NCBI RefSeq assembly: GCF_910592395.1
Contig: NC_088316.1
Coordinates: 4,590,001 to 4,654,000, forward strand
Reading direction: 5' to 3'
DNA from: Lineus longissimus
Lineage: Eukaryota; Nemertea; Pilidiophora; Heteronemertea; Lineidae
Length of the DNA stretch: 64,000 bases
The position numbers and the translations under genes were made by a program. Below the pieces are notes generated by a model, which saw nothing but the letters and a program-made list of their open reading frames with translations, made no database searches and had not been told where the DNA came from. Position 1 is the stretch's first letter. Every line of letters starts with the position of its first letter. Below are positions 23,234 to 33,794 of the stretch, one piece after another.

Positions 23234-24867
23234 TTACTAATACAAGCATTTGTAGATTTTTCTTCAGAGTTTCAATAAGGACTTTTTTTGTTTTGGGGGG
23301 TTTGGATCAATCTAAAAGGTGCTTCAGTTTTATGAGACAACCTGTATAAACGGTCGGCGAGTGGCCTTACCATTTACGTCATTCCACATGCGCACACATC
23401 GACCAGTAGGCCAACAACACTTCGAATCAATAGGGCTGCGGTAATAAGTGGTTTAGCGTAACCGTGACAGCTCGGCTGGGCCATCACAAGGGCCAGCGAA
23501 GTCACCCATTGGTTACCTCTGGTGAATAGACTCGAGAGAAGAGGCCGGGCCTTGAATATCCCGAAGTGGTGTTAATTTCATGAAACTACAGTATTTTAGG
23601 TGCTGTCGCCTTCAGTCACTAGTGAGAGTCACTAGTCAGATTTCAGCAATATTGATGGAGTGACGTCATAATCTAAATGCCAAGTTAGTTTTACTAAAGT
23701 TTAGTCTTCATTATATACTTACCAGTTAACCTTGAAATCTTTGAAAGATGGAGTAAAAAGTTATTAGAAAGCATCCGAAACAGCTCAAGATTAATCAATG
23801 TCTGCTCAAATGATGAATCTTCAATAAATACAGTGGCCTGACCATGCAGGTTGCTGGCAAACACTCAGTTACTATTTTGCATGATTGTATTGGAAAATGT
23901 TGGAATTAGAGTCATAAAGTTGCTAATGTATATTTTGAGATTCATCGAACACAAAGACAGTCACAGCTGATACGGAATCTGATGTTAGACAGAAAGAACA
24001 AAAATGGTTGCTAGCTGAATTCCCAGAATCAAACTTTTCTGCAGATACTTGTTGAAATTTATTCATGACTCTAAAAGAGATTGTTTTTTATCAAGTCATT
24101 GTTTGATAGAATCGCCAGACGTGACTCCTTCAATATTGCTTTATCGCTTCGTATAACTTCGGGCTATCTTCGTAATATCATCGTCTTTTATTAGACTGGG
24201 AAATCAACCCATAAAATTTGTCTGCTCAGTCCGGACACTGATTCGCCGAACATTAGTCGCGGTTTTCTTTGCATCGATCATTTGCATTCACGTACATTTA
24301 TATCACAATTCTTGTCTAATTGTTCTCCGCCTAAGTTAATTTACCGTAGCTCCAGAGCTGCCGTATATATGTTTAGTGTCTTCGCTACACTTGTATGCAT
24401 GACTTTATTAATTTATTGTGTGCCGCGATTCGACTGAGATTCATTTCATTTGGGAGCAGAACTATGGAGGAATTTCCATAGCTTATAATTATATGGAGCG
24501 CCACAAGAGTCAAAAATGAAAATTTCTATATAAAGTCGGGAGACCAACCAGAAAAAAGGCTGTGCTAGCCAAATACGGAAGGACAAGACCTAGAGGACTT
24601 TCGGATATATCAATACAATTTTCATTGAATCCGATTAGCAATATTATAATGATACAGTACTGTATCCTATCAAAAATGGTTTGTCACAACATAAGGAAAC
24701 CCTTGGGACTTACAAGTGCTGTCCTTAATAGAGAGGTGTCCAGGTTAGCATAGTCAAATTGAATAGAAACAACTACTTCGACTTACAAACACCCGCTCCC
24801 CCCCCCCCCCACTGATATCACACGTAAAACACAAGAAGGCAAACCTGCAGTTGAATTTTCAAACCCA

Positions 24868-24967
24868 TCAGAGATCTGGCGGTCAGCCATATCATAAGCG
24901 TGTACATTTGTATTGAGCAATGTATCAATGTACATGCTACGTCATACATTGACCGCCAGATCTCTGA
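24868..24967. repeat. ~100-bp imperfect palindrome, unit 2
   Basis: Arms begin tcagagatctggcggtca and pair over about 48 bases on each side with a few mismatches. The centre includes aatgtatcaatgtacat. Present in full in units 2 and 4, half deleted in unit 1. Confidence 0.75.
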
Positions 24968-25527
24968 CATGTTTGGAAAACTTTCTGAAACTATTCTTTT
25001 TTTTGGCGAATAGATAGATATAAAAGATCACTGCTGTGTGCCATGTTAAAATGCAGCATTCTCATTATGCAACATAGTCGAAGTTTTGATAAAATATTTT
25101 AAGGTGACTTTGTAATCTTGTTGCAAATGCGGCGGGTAGAACGTGCGGAATTCCGCAGAATTCCATTCCAAGATAAATTTTAATCAATTTTAAGGCAGTG
25201 TCATATTATTTGATGTCAAATGTGCTTTATACGCATATATAGCGATGACAATAAACGTCGCAACATTTGTATACGGCCTAAAGAACCTTGCTGGCCGTGC
25301 ATTTGCTTGCAGGCTTCGCTGATGGCTGAGACATTTTCGATTCAGTACGATCATGTCAATGTTGGCCTAGCCTATACACCCGGAATCCATTATCATGTCG
25401 ACCACTCATTCCACTGTATTTTCGCGGCCATAGACATTTAAAATGTGTTTACTTTTTAATTTCCTGACGGTACATGTACTTATTCATAAGATAAACTATA
25501 CAATTTGTGATTTCTGAAAGTAGTCCC

Positions 25528-28364
25528 TTTGTGCTTTCTATTTGTTAACGTATATATGCCTACTGATTGTCCAGAGAATGTCTTGGAGTACGTTGAGGTG
25601 CTCAGAGAGATTTCCAGGCTGTGCGATAGTACTGATGCCAATTACTTATCCATTGGTGGGGACTGGAATACAGATTTTGATAGGCCACGGTCTGGTCACA
25701 CTGTAGCACTGCAACGGTTCATGACTGAGGAAACCTTGCGGTGCGGTATAAACCACATAAAGGCTGAGGTAGATTTCACCTTTGAGAGTAAAATCTCTGG
25801 TGTAAGGTCGAAGTTAGACCACTTCTTAGTTTCTCACAATATTTTTGATTTAATAAAAAGCTATCATGTGGTACACAGTGGGACAAATGTATCTGATCAT
25901 TCCAGCCTCCACATTACAATGGAAGTGCCTGTTCAGAAAATTGACAGGGCGATGCATATCACGCACGGTAAACCATGTTGGGAAAAGGCAACTCCTGAGA
26001 ACTTGGACCGTTACAAAAATGAGTTAGATTTGCGCCTTGGTAATATTCAAATTCCAACCGATGCCTTATTATGTCGCCACTTCACATGCCCACTGCATGG
26101 TAATGAAATTGAAAGGTATCACAATGACATTGTCAATGCCTGTTTACTGGCAAGTGAGGATAGCATCCCAAAGTGTAGACCAAATCAGGTTAACAAACCT
26201 GATGGGATAGCGGGCTGGAATGACCAGGTTCGTGCACCCAAGGAAAGGGCACTATTATGGCACAAAATCTGGAAGGATAACGGTCGACCGAGAATGGGTG
26301 TTATTGCAGAGATAAGGCGACGCACACGTGCTGAATACCATCTTGCGGTGAAACATGTGAAGAAGGACAGGGAACGGGTGTCAGCAGATAAACTCGCTAA
26401 TGCTCTTAGGAACAAGACGAATGATTTCTGGAGTGAGGTTAAGCGAGTGCGGGGAAAAGCTAGGCCGGTATCAATGACTATGGACGGTAGATCAGGTAAA
26501 GCTGAGATCGGGGAGCTGTTTGTTGAGAAATTCCGTACCCTCTATAACTCTGTGTCATATCGTGATGAAGACCTTGCAGTGTTGCAAGGTGATATAAGAA
26601 AGGATATCTACCGTAGATGTGGCAGAGGTGAATGTGTGAAACCTCACCATTTCGATGTTCACGACATTTTGGCCGGTATCAGGCGCTTAAACAAGGGAAA
26701 GAGTGATAGCATTAGGAATGTTTCATCTGATCACTACATTAACGCCACTCGTATGCTGCACGTTCATATGTCGTTCTTACTGACCTCCATGGTATACCAT
26801 GGGTCTTGCCCCAGCGACTTTTCTATGTCTACCGTTATCCCGATCCCTAAAAATGTAAGGAAATCGCTAAATCAGTCTGATAATTACCGGGGTATTGCCC
26901 TCAGTAGTATTATTGGTAAAGTACTTGATTATATCATTCTTGATAGATATAGTGATATTCTGACTTCAAGTGACAGTCAGTTTGGATTCAAAAAGGGTCT
27001 TTCTACAGTTTCTTGTAGTTTTGTTAAGGAAGAGGTGATAAGATATTACATCAATAATGATACCCCAGTGTATTCTGTAATGCTGGACGCATCCAAGGCA
27101 TTCGATTGTATCAACTTTATCAAGTTATTCAGGATATTGCAACGCAAGGGGTTGTGCCCCCTTATTTCACGCTTTCTAGCGAATTTGTATACCATTCAAA
27201 GAGTGAATATTAGGTGGGATGATTATACCTCCCCCTCATTTTCTGTTTCTAATGGATTTAAACAGGGAGGCGTGTTATCTCCGATCCTTTTCAATTTATA
27301 CATTGGGGAACTACTAGATAAGCTGAAGACTTCAAAAGTAGGGTGCTATGTAGGCCATATTTTTGCTGGAGCTTTTGCGTATGCCGATGACGTCATCATT
27401 CTTGCCCCGTCGCTCTGGGCTCTGCGACAAATGCTTAAACTGTGTGATGACTATTCTAAAGAGTACAAGATCAAGTTCAATGCTGGAAAATCTAAACTGC
27501 TGGTGTTTGGCTTAAGGAATACTGAAGGCATTGTGGTCCGGTTTAATGGTATCGACATGATCCCTAGTTTACATGATATGCATCTCGGAATTCCTATAGG
27601 GCCAAATATGGAGGGAGAGAGAATCGAAACAACAATATCGGATATGTACAAGCGTACAAATCTATTATTAGCGCAGTTTCAATATGCCTCTGCAGTGGTG
27701 AGATATGGTCTATTCAAGAGTTTCTGTATGTCCCTCTACGGCAGCCCTGTGCTGGATTTGGCTCACCCCCAAATACAGCGTGTTTACACTGCGTGGAGGA
27801 AGTGTGTGCGTAGGGTTCTCGGTATTTCACCCAGAACCCACAATAACCTTATTCCCGCTATCATTGATGATTATGACATCATGATAACCCTTGAAAAGCG
27901 CCTCATTAACTTTATATCTAATTCTACTCAATCTTCAAATTCACTCCTCAACATGTGCACACAGATGGTACTGGCGGGCAGCACATCGTCTGTTGGCAAG
28001 TCCTTGACTGTAATTAGTGCAAGGCACCGTGTACCAAGAATGGATCTGATAAGGAGAGGGTGTCTTACAAAGTCATGGAAAATCCCATCGTCATTTCTGT
28101 GTACTCAGATTCAAGAGTTGCTTCACATGAGGGACTCGGGTGATGGATTCTTAGCAACCGAGGAGATCAATGAGATATTAGACTATTTATGTACATCTTA
28201 GGTGACTTCCTCGGTTGATGGGATTCTACCGCTGACGTGCCTCATGTACAACTAAATTATATGTCCTCATTTTGTATCGATATTTTGTCAAACTTGTTAC
28301 AGCACTGTATATATTTCAACACCATGCACTTCTGATTGTACCTAGTACGAAAAATAAACATATA
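25528..28364 (+). mobile_element. 5'-truncated LINE (non-LTR retrotransposon)
   Basis: Interrupts unit sequence between 'tagtccc' and 'tatacatgcgg', which are contiguous in unit 2. The left edge falls within the endonuclease coding region. The right edge ends in a short 3' UTR with aataaa and a TA-rich tail. No clear target duplication. The long open frame points to a fairly recent insertion. Confidence 0.85.
25529..28201 (+). CDS. LINE ORF2: partial endonuclease and reverse transcriptase
   Basis: An open frame of 890 codons with no internal stop. It has no native start: the frame begins at the truncation point (first codon TTG). Residues ~6-130 are the C-terminal part of an exonuclease/endonuclease/phosphatase-type domain (NVYMPT, GGDWNTDF at 43-50, KLDHFLVS, SDHSSL). 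The reverse transcriptase follows, with NYRGIALSS, LDASKAFD and the catalytic FAYADD near 616-621, then SKLLVFG. The N-terminal half of the endonuclease and any ORF1 are missing, so it cannot be an autonomous element. A clade in the CR1/jockey group is possible but not assigned. Confidence 0.9.
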   Translation: MCFLFVNVYMPTDCPENVLEYVEVLREISRLCDSTDANYLSIGGDWNTDFDRPRSGHTVALQRFMTEETLRCGINHIKAEVDFTFESKISGVRSKLDHFLVSHNIFDLIKSYHVVHSGTNVSDHSSLHITMEVPVQKIDRAMHITHGKPCWEKATPENLDRYKNELDLRLGNIQIPTDALLCRHFTCPLHGNEIERYHNDIVNACLLASEDSIPKCRPNQVNKPDGIAGWNDQVRAPKERALLWHKIWKDNGRPRMGVIAEIRRRTRAEYHLAVKHVKKDRERVSADKLANALRNKTNDFWSEVKRVRGKARPVSMTMDGRSGKAEIGELFVEKFRTLYNSVSYRDEDLAVLQGDIRKDIYRRCGRGECVKPHHFDVHDILAGIRRLNKGKSDSIRNVSSDHYINATRMLHVHMSFLLTSMVYHGSCPSDFSMSTVIPIPKNVRKSLNQSDNYRGIALSSIIGKVLDYIILDRYSDILTSSDSQFGFKKGLSTVSCSFVKEEVIRYYINNDTPVYSVMLDASKAFDCINFIKLFRILQRKGLCPLISRFLANLYTIQRVNIRWDDYTSPSFSVSNGFKQGGVLSPILFNLYIGELLDKLKTSKVGCYVGHIFAGAFAYADDVIILAPSLWALRQMLKLCDDYSKEYKIKFNAGKSKLLVFGLRNTEGIVVRFNGIDMIPSLHDMHLGIPIGPNMEGERIETTISDMYKRTNLLLAQFQYASAVVRYGLFKSFCMSLYGSPVLDLAHPQIQRVYTAWRKCVRRVLGISPRTHNNLIPAIIDDYDIMITLEKRLINFISNSTQSSNSLLNMCTQMVLAGSTSSVGKSLTVISARHRVPRMDLIRRGCLTKSWKIPSSFLCTQIQELLHMRDSGDGFLATEEINEILDYLCTS

Positions 28365-28943
28365 TATACATGCGGAATAATATAGACGGAATTCCACGTT
28401 TTCTACCTGCCGTTGCAAATGTGGTAACCGAGATTGCACCAACATCAACTGGTAGGCCTTCTTGGCATTTCCATGGCACAACCAAATCAATGAGTTTTCA
28501 GGTGTGTCCCCCAAACTGGCGACAACTGGTCGTTCAGGGGTCCTCGCCTGATTGGTAATCATGCCCACATTCTGACAAATGTGCAACGCTTCACAAGAAT
28601 CTTGTTCAGTGAACACACTACGTATCACAATTACCTTTTCAACCCAGATGTATCTGCCTTTCTTTATACCATCCGAGTATTCGTATTTCAATGAATATGT
28701 AACACAAATGGTTTGCATGTTGGTTTCTAAGCTAAATCCACCATGACTTCTCATCAAAAACACAGAATTAGAGCAATGCAGCAGAGATCGAGTTGGAAAT
28801 ACCTTCTCCTCAATCAGAGAGTTTCGCCACTTTACTTGCTCAAACATTCTCCAAGAGTCGACCATTTGGGAACAAAGAACGGAATGTATGGCAGTGTGAA
28901 GGTAGACACTGTCCACAATCAAAATAATCAACAGGGAAGCCAT
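28257..28943 (-). CDS. Signal-peptide-like leader exon, unit 3
   Basis: The MASLL frame here runs 228 codons. A deletion of about 190 bp fuses it to the reading that lies further downstream in the other units (AYQLMLVQ), and the end runs into LINE-derived sequence. The acceptor-like tttcttcag precedes the ATG. Only the first ~160 residues correspond to other units; the rest is an accident of the deletion. Confidence 0.3.
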   Translation of the reverse strand: MASLLIILIVDSVYLHTAIHSVLCSQMVDSWRMFEQVKWRNSLIEEKVFPTRSLLHCSNSVFLMRSHGGFSLETNMQTICVTYSLKYEYSDGIKKGRYIWVEKVIVIRSVFTEQDSCEALHICQNVGMITNQARTPERPVVASLGDTPENSLIWLCHGNAKKAYQLMLVQSRLPHLQRQVENVEFRLYYSACIYMFIFRTRYNQKCMVLKYIQCCNKFDKISIQNEDI

Positions 28944-29441
28944 GTTCTGAAGAAAATATGGTTTTTAGTGCAACTGCGACTATGTCTACTCTAGTTGTAT
29001 ATGCACATAATTTCCACAAAAACCAAGCAAGTCTAAGCACTCTTTTGGATCATTCAGTGATGTCACTCTTTAACAGAAGAGTTGAATAGATAAGAAAGGA
29101 TAAAACCATTTACATATAAATTTATTTCATTTAAGCCACTCCCTGCAGCCTGCAGCACATATGCTTTATGCATGCTATTGATCACCTCCTTTCCTTCAGC
29201 TGGGCTCAAAACATATCAGTCTGGAGAGAATTAGGACAATAGAACTTACCAGTAAATGTCTATATAATCCATTGGAAAAAAATCATCAAAAAATAGAAAT
29301 ACCATTTGCAAATGCGGAAACTGAATATACCTTTGGCACACAAAAATGAAAATGGACCTTCCTCCAATCATTTTCAAAACATGACAGTTAAGAACTTACA
29401 TCAAAGTGACGGGAGGTTCTTTTGTTCAGTGGGAACAAAAA

Positions 29442-29755
29442 TCAAGATGGCTTCTGCGGTGGTCATCTTGGATAGTTGTTGGCGCCAATTATCGAAAGGA
29501 ACCTTTGTCTAACCATTGGCAATTGCCATAGTGAAAATTTTTGCATTCCATGAAAGCATTCTCCTTTAAATGCCCGGAAACGGATTGCAAGATGGCTGCA
29601 CTGCGACCATCTTGGATAACTGATGATGCCCAATATCGAAAGGAATCTTCATCTATTATTAAACCATTGGCAATTCCCGCTGTGAAAATCACTGCATTCC
29701 TTGAAATCGTTCTCTTTTAAATGCCCTGAAACAGATTTCAAGATGGCTGCCCTTT
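29442..29755. repeat. ~148-bp tandem repeat, unit 3
   Basis: The same CAAGATGGCT-headed array as in units 1, 2 and 4. Confidence 0.75.
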
Positions 29756-29996
29756 TGCATGTTTGGTGACGTCAAAGTGTTTCTTGAGATATGCCTGACA
29801 AAGTGTTTTATGATGAGCTGACCTATACTACAAAGCATGGAAAAAACCAGGGTACTTTCAACCTATATTTTTATCATATTGAAAGCCTGGACACAAAGAC
29901 CCAACGTGCCTTGTAGTGGCAAAATAGCGAAGCTGGCGAAACATTTATAAGGGGTCACAGCGATCTCATTATGGACTTATAGCGCGATTATGGCTA

Positions 29997-30033
29997 TCAG
30001 TAGCATAGCGCCCACAAGGTTGTGGGTCCGACT
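29997..30033 (-). pseudogene. Truncated terminal exon, unit 3
   Basis: Only the first dozen codons (SRTHNLVGAML) of the 159-nt exon remain. A deletion joins it to element F at about 29996, so this gene copy lacks its C-terminus. Confidence 0.5.
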
Positions 30034-30119
30034 CTAGGAATGATCACCAACAAAATAACCACCAATACACACTGCTTAGTCATTCGAGTGACATCTGAAA
30101 TTTGAAAGGTTCCTTGTAC

Positions 30120-30249
30120 ATGGTGTGTATGCCAGGGCAAGGAAAGTATCCGTTCAAAGTGGACAGTAGCTTGTTCTCCTAAATAGAACTGAGAAAACAA
30201 CCCTATTTCTATACATTGGACTTTTGCTGGTTGTTTCTTAGTTTTGTAC
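30120..30249 (-). CDS. 130-nt exon of host gene, unit 3
   Basis: Same length and frame as in units 1 and 2 with acceptor ctacccag. The following exon is truncated, so this copy is probably dead. Confidence 0.4.
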
Positions 30250-30957
30250 CTGGGTAGGGTTAATTGTCCAGGCAGTTCAGCACTTGAACATTTTACCCCC
30301 ATTTTCACACTGAATACATCTGATGTTGACTCAAAATAACACTATACCTATTCTATGTCCTCACTTTGGTTGAATGAACGGGAATAAATCAGGATTTAAC
30401 AAAGATACAGAATAAAAATTGCTTCGATTTTCTTTGAAAACGAATGGGACGCACTCCAACAAAAACATCATTGCCGCTTTCTTCTTCAGCAGATCTCAGG
30501 TGTCCCATCAAACAGCATCGACAGGTGGTGAGGTTCACATTTGTACAAATGAATTATTTCTACCTCGTCACCAGGTACGCAAATTAGCAGAACGCCAAGC
30601 TACAAACTTTTATTATACTTCCCGACCACCGTAGTACTTCAGTTCATGCTGAGATGTTAAATGCAAGGCACCATGCAAATGACACATCTAAAGACTGCTA
30701 CCTTGCATTATCTTGTGTTTTTTGTGTTATCTGTTCAACGCTTTCGAATTCACTGTTCATTGTATTGGATTGATGTATATTTGGTCACTAAACAGGTTAT
30801 TCAAAACTTAGACTCAGAAAAGCATTGATTGGTATTGATTTTGCAAGAATTATTGAAAAGCAGCAAATTGATTGACTGTAGCCAAACAAATATGAATTTA
30901 AAATAAAAACAAGAGCAACGCAAGGCGTGGCATATGCCCCCGTGAGCACATTGAGTT

Positions 30958-31152
30958 TCCATTTCCTGTGGAAATGTCATTTTATTAGTTCATACCTACC
31001 CAGGTCAGACTTTTGCATGTGTACTCCATTCGGACACACCCGAGGAAGAAATAATCTATTTATAATAGAAATCTCTTAGCTTGTTCGCTTAGCTACACCT
31101 AGGCGGCGCCCCTATACAGCCTCTGCCTCGTGAGAGCCGCCATTCACTAGTA
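30958..31152. repeat. DIRS left inverted terminal repeat
   Basis: Pairs with 37486-37665 through the 'cccaggtcagacttttgcat', 'cacacccgaggaagaaataat' and 'gagagccgccattcac' landmarks. The outermost ~30 bases (catttcctgtggaaatg, itself a small hairpin) are specific to this end. Confidence 0.9.
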
Positions 31153-31210
31153 CTTATTACTCGAGCGCACCGAGTAAGTCCCGTTGCTGTGGGGACAGGC
31201 AGGGCGGGTA

Positions 31211-31306
31211 GTCTGACCTGGGTAGGTATGAACTAATAAAATGACATTTCCACAGGAAATGGAAATTTTATGTCGTTCATACTCTACCCAGGTCAGACTT
31301 TTGCAT
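31211..31306. repeat. DIRS internal complementary region (circle-junction copy)
   Basis: Bases 31211-31263 are the exact reverse complement of the left outer end (30958-31010). The remaining bases to 31306 repeat the reverse complement of the right outer end with one mismatch. Joined, they equal the junction a circular intermediate would have (…aaaatt + tcc…). This is the diagnostic internal complementary region of DIRS elements. Confidence 0.9.
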
Positions 31307-31811
31307 CGAATACCAACAACCAAAGGAAGGAGGGTAAACGGTGACTTACCATGGAGTGAAGTGAACTGTCTCCAAGCTGCGCAGCAGAACCCAACGGGTG
31401 AGACCAGGGGACCCAGAGAAAGAATGCTTGGGGGAGACCCGGGCTAGAGGTCAAGAGGCCCTTTGACAACAAAGGGAAGCATAACTGGGAAAACCCATCC
31501 CTTCCTAGACGGGGACAAAACCACCTCAACACGGTATAAGCTCAGCACATATCGTCAAGAGACACAATTGTGGAAAGTTTGTTTTTTTTTTACAAGAAGG
31601 AGAGCACGCGCCAGAATAACCTGGAGCGGCCTCACTGATTAACTCTCAAAAGTCCTAGGCGGCTGAACCCTAGGACAGCTGGACGGGGCGAACGCGCAGG
31701 CCCGAAGACCCGGCGACAGTCTATAGAACAACCCCCCCCCCCTTAAAAAGGAGGGAGGACAAGACAGCCAGCAGGAGAGAAAATCGACGAGTGGTCAAGG
31801 CAGGGAAACAC

Positions 31812-33794
31812 CTAGACCACGTGCTGAGCGGCGACAATTGGACCAAGAGACAGCATACCGTCTGTTAACCTGGAACAATCGCGCATATAATACTGGGAGA
31901 ATGTAGAGTGAGAACTCCACGTAGCCGCATCTAAAACCTCGTTCAGCGTCACTCCCTTATACTCGGCCCACGAAGTAGAAATGGCCCGAATCTCGTGGGC
32001 CGTAATGGCGCCTAGGCGACGAAGCTCTGGAGAAACGAGTGTCATAGAATAGGCCATCCGGATGGTGGCCACCAACCATCTGGCAACCGTGGCTGCAGCT
32101 ATCTCCCTAGTAAACCCCTCTCTATAAGACAAAAAGAGGTGCTTCCTGCGTAGGAGAACAGCAGGCTCCTTAGTCTTATTAGAATAGAACTTCAATGCCC
32201 TAACAGGACAGAGAGTTCTGTCCGGGAGGTCTCTAGAGACCGTAGCGGATAAAGAGGGGATAAAAACCGGGCGCCTGGAGGTGTGCGGCGCCTGGTTTTT
32301 AGCCAGAAAGCCTGGGACGAATTCTAGGACCGCGCCCCTCTCAGTGAAAGCCAATTTATCAAAGGCTAAAGCATGGAGCTCAGACCGCCGCTGTGCCGTG
32401 GCCAAAGCCACCAGGAAAACGGTCTTAAAGGTCAGATGTTTAAAATCTGCCTGATGCATGGGTTCAAATGGAAATTTCATGAGAGCCCTTAAGACCACCG
32501 AGAGGTCCCACTTGGGAGAGAGCTGAATGGAGCGAGGACGCTCCAAAGACATATTGCGAAGCAACGATGAAACAGCGTCATCCCAAGACGGTTGCCACGA
32601 TTCAGTCAGCTTTAAGGTGACCGAAACGGCGGAGCGATAACCTTTCACTCCCTGAACCGAAAACTTCCGGACCGAGAATAGAAAATTCAAGAAGTCGAGG
32701 AAGTTGGGAAGAGAGGGAGCCACCGGAGAAACTCCGTGCTCCCGACACCAGTCTCGAAAGACAGCCCACTTGCTATCGTATGAATCAAGGGTAGATTGTC
32801 TCTGAGGTTGGGCGACTTTACGGATAACGTCTTCCGAAAAGCCTCTCTCTCGGAGGAAATACCCGACAGCCTCCAGGCGTGAAGCCTGTAAAAAGAAGGG
32901 TCTTGATGATAGACCCGGCCGATCGGGTGATAAAGCAGACGGTCCCACGCCGGCAGGCGGCGGGGGTGATCCGTAAGCAGCTCCAGCAGAACCGGGAACC
33001 AGGCCTGGTTCGGCCAGCACGGTGCTATCAGACAAAGTCTGACCCGTGAACTGGCCACCTTGTTGAGTACCGGTAGCAACAGAGGGGTTGGCGGGTATGC
33101 ATGAGCATTGAGGCCGTCCCAGGAGGCCGACAGGCTGTCCACTCCCAAGGCCTCCCCGTCCGGGAGGGGTGAATAGTACAGGGGGGACCTCTTGTTCAAC
33201 CGAGTCGCAAACAATTCCACGACCGGAGCATCCCACAGGGCCCCCAGGCGAGAGACCACCTCGCGATGGAGGGTCCACTCTGTCTGGACCAGACGGTCCG
33301 ACCTGGAAAGGGCGTCGGCCAAGATATTTCTCTTGCATGAGATGTGACGGGGGAGGAGCTGGATATCCAAGCGGCGACAAAGCTGCAGGAGCTCCCAAGT
33401 GAGACGGCACAATGTGTCGGATCTCGTCCCCCCCTGTCTCCGAATATAAGCGACCACCGTCGAATTGTCGGAGAAAAGAGAAACCCTGTGACCCCTCAGA
33501 TGAGACGTGAAGGCCCTCACGGCCAGGATGACAGCCTGCATCTCGACGATATTGATCGAGAGACGCGCATCCCCCTCTGACCACGTGCCCTTGGTGGTCA
33601 GGTCCCCTTCGTTCAACTGGGCGCCCCAACCATAAAGGGAGGCGTCCGTGAACAGGGACATCTGGGGCGACGGAGGGCTGAGCTGCACTCCGTGGAGGAG
33701 CTCCGTCTCCGAACCCCAAAAACTCCACACCTCCCTCAGGAGAGACCCCGGGATAAATATCCGCTGGTCGAGGGAGTCCGTGAATGGACGCCAA
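31812..33794 (-). CDS. DIRS tyrosine recombinase
   Basis: A 660-codon frame. Only the part from about residue 290 on looks functional; the upstream part overlaps RNase H in another frame. The recombinase region begins with a SAM-like N-terminal domain (STLDSYDSKWAVFRDWC). Catalytic signatures follow: Arg in ATAQRRSELHAL, H-x-x-R in HEIRAIS (about 600-603), a WSSH motif near 626-629 and the Tyr of SQYYMRD near 635-636. It would recombine the circular cDNA into target DNA. All key residues are present, ending in QHVV before the stop. It overlaps the end of the RT/RNase H frame, as is common in DIRS elements. Confidence 0.88.
   Translation of the reverse strand: MASIHGLPRPADIYPGVSPEGGVEFLGFGDGAPPRSAAQPSVAPDVPVHGRLPLWLGRPVERRGPDHQGHVVRGGCASLDQYRRDAGCHPGREGLHVSSEGSQGFSFLRQFDGGRLYSETGGDEIRHIVPSHLGAPAALSPLGYPAPPPSHLMQEKYLGRRPFQVGPSGPDRVDPPSRGGLSPGGPVGCSGRGIVCDSVEQEVPPVLFTPPGRGGLGSGQPVGLLGRPQCSCIPANPSVATGTQQGGQFTGQTLSDSTVLAEPGLVPGSAGAAYGSPPPPAGVGPSALSPDRPGLSSRPFFLQASRLEAVGYFLRERGFSEDVIRKVAQPQRQSTLDSYDSKWAVFRDWCREHGVSPVAPSLPNFLDFLNFLFSVRKFSVQGVKGYRSAVSVTLKLTESWQPSWDDAVSSLLRNMSLERPRSIQLSPKWDLSVVLRALMKFPFEPMHQADFKHLTFKTVFLVALATAQRRSELHALAFDKLAFTERGAVLEFVPGFLAKNQAPHTSRRPVFIPSLSATVSRDLPDRTLCPVRALKFYSNKTKEPAVLLRRKHLFLSYREGFTREIAAATVARWLVATIRMAYSMTLVSPELRRLGAITAHEIRAISTSWAEYKGVTLNEVLDAATWSSHSTFSQYYMRDCSRLTDGMLSLGPIVAAQHVV

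Larger units (their letters stand above)
18763..23591 (-). mobile_element. Pogo-like DNA transposon (family P1) with nested inserts
   Basis: Bounded by TA at 18761-18762 and 23592-23593. Removing the element and one TA gives exactly the uninterrupted sequence of unit 4 (gatgaaatattttagg). The 29-bp terminal inverted repeats, beginning ctgtagtttcatgaaa, differ at one position. It carries a transposase on the minus strand plus two later insertions (20970-22104 and 22193-23233). The 18763-19456 and 23237-23591 stretches are its non-coding ends. Confidence 0.9.
9663..25219. repeat. Tandem array unit 2
   Basis: A complete unit of 15.6 kb, enlarged by the foldback (12686-14458) and by the pogo-like element with its nested inserts (18763-23591). 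It is closest to unit 1. Stretches 10710-12240, 14920-15860, 17020-17980 and 23595-24865 align to other units and hold no feature I can support beyond those listed. Confidence 0.92.

Noticed and set aside
32900-33794. N-terminal ~290 residues of the recombinase frame
   Set aside because: Overlaps RNase H in another frame and has no domain character; the recombinase proper starts later.
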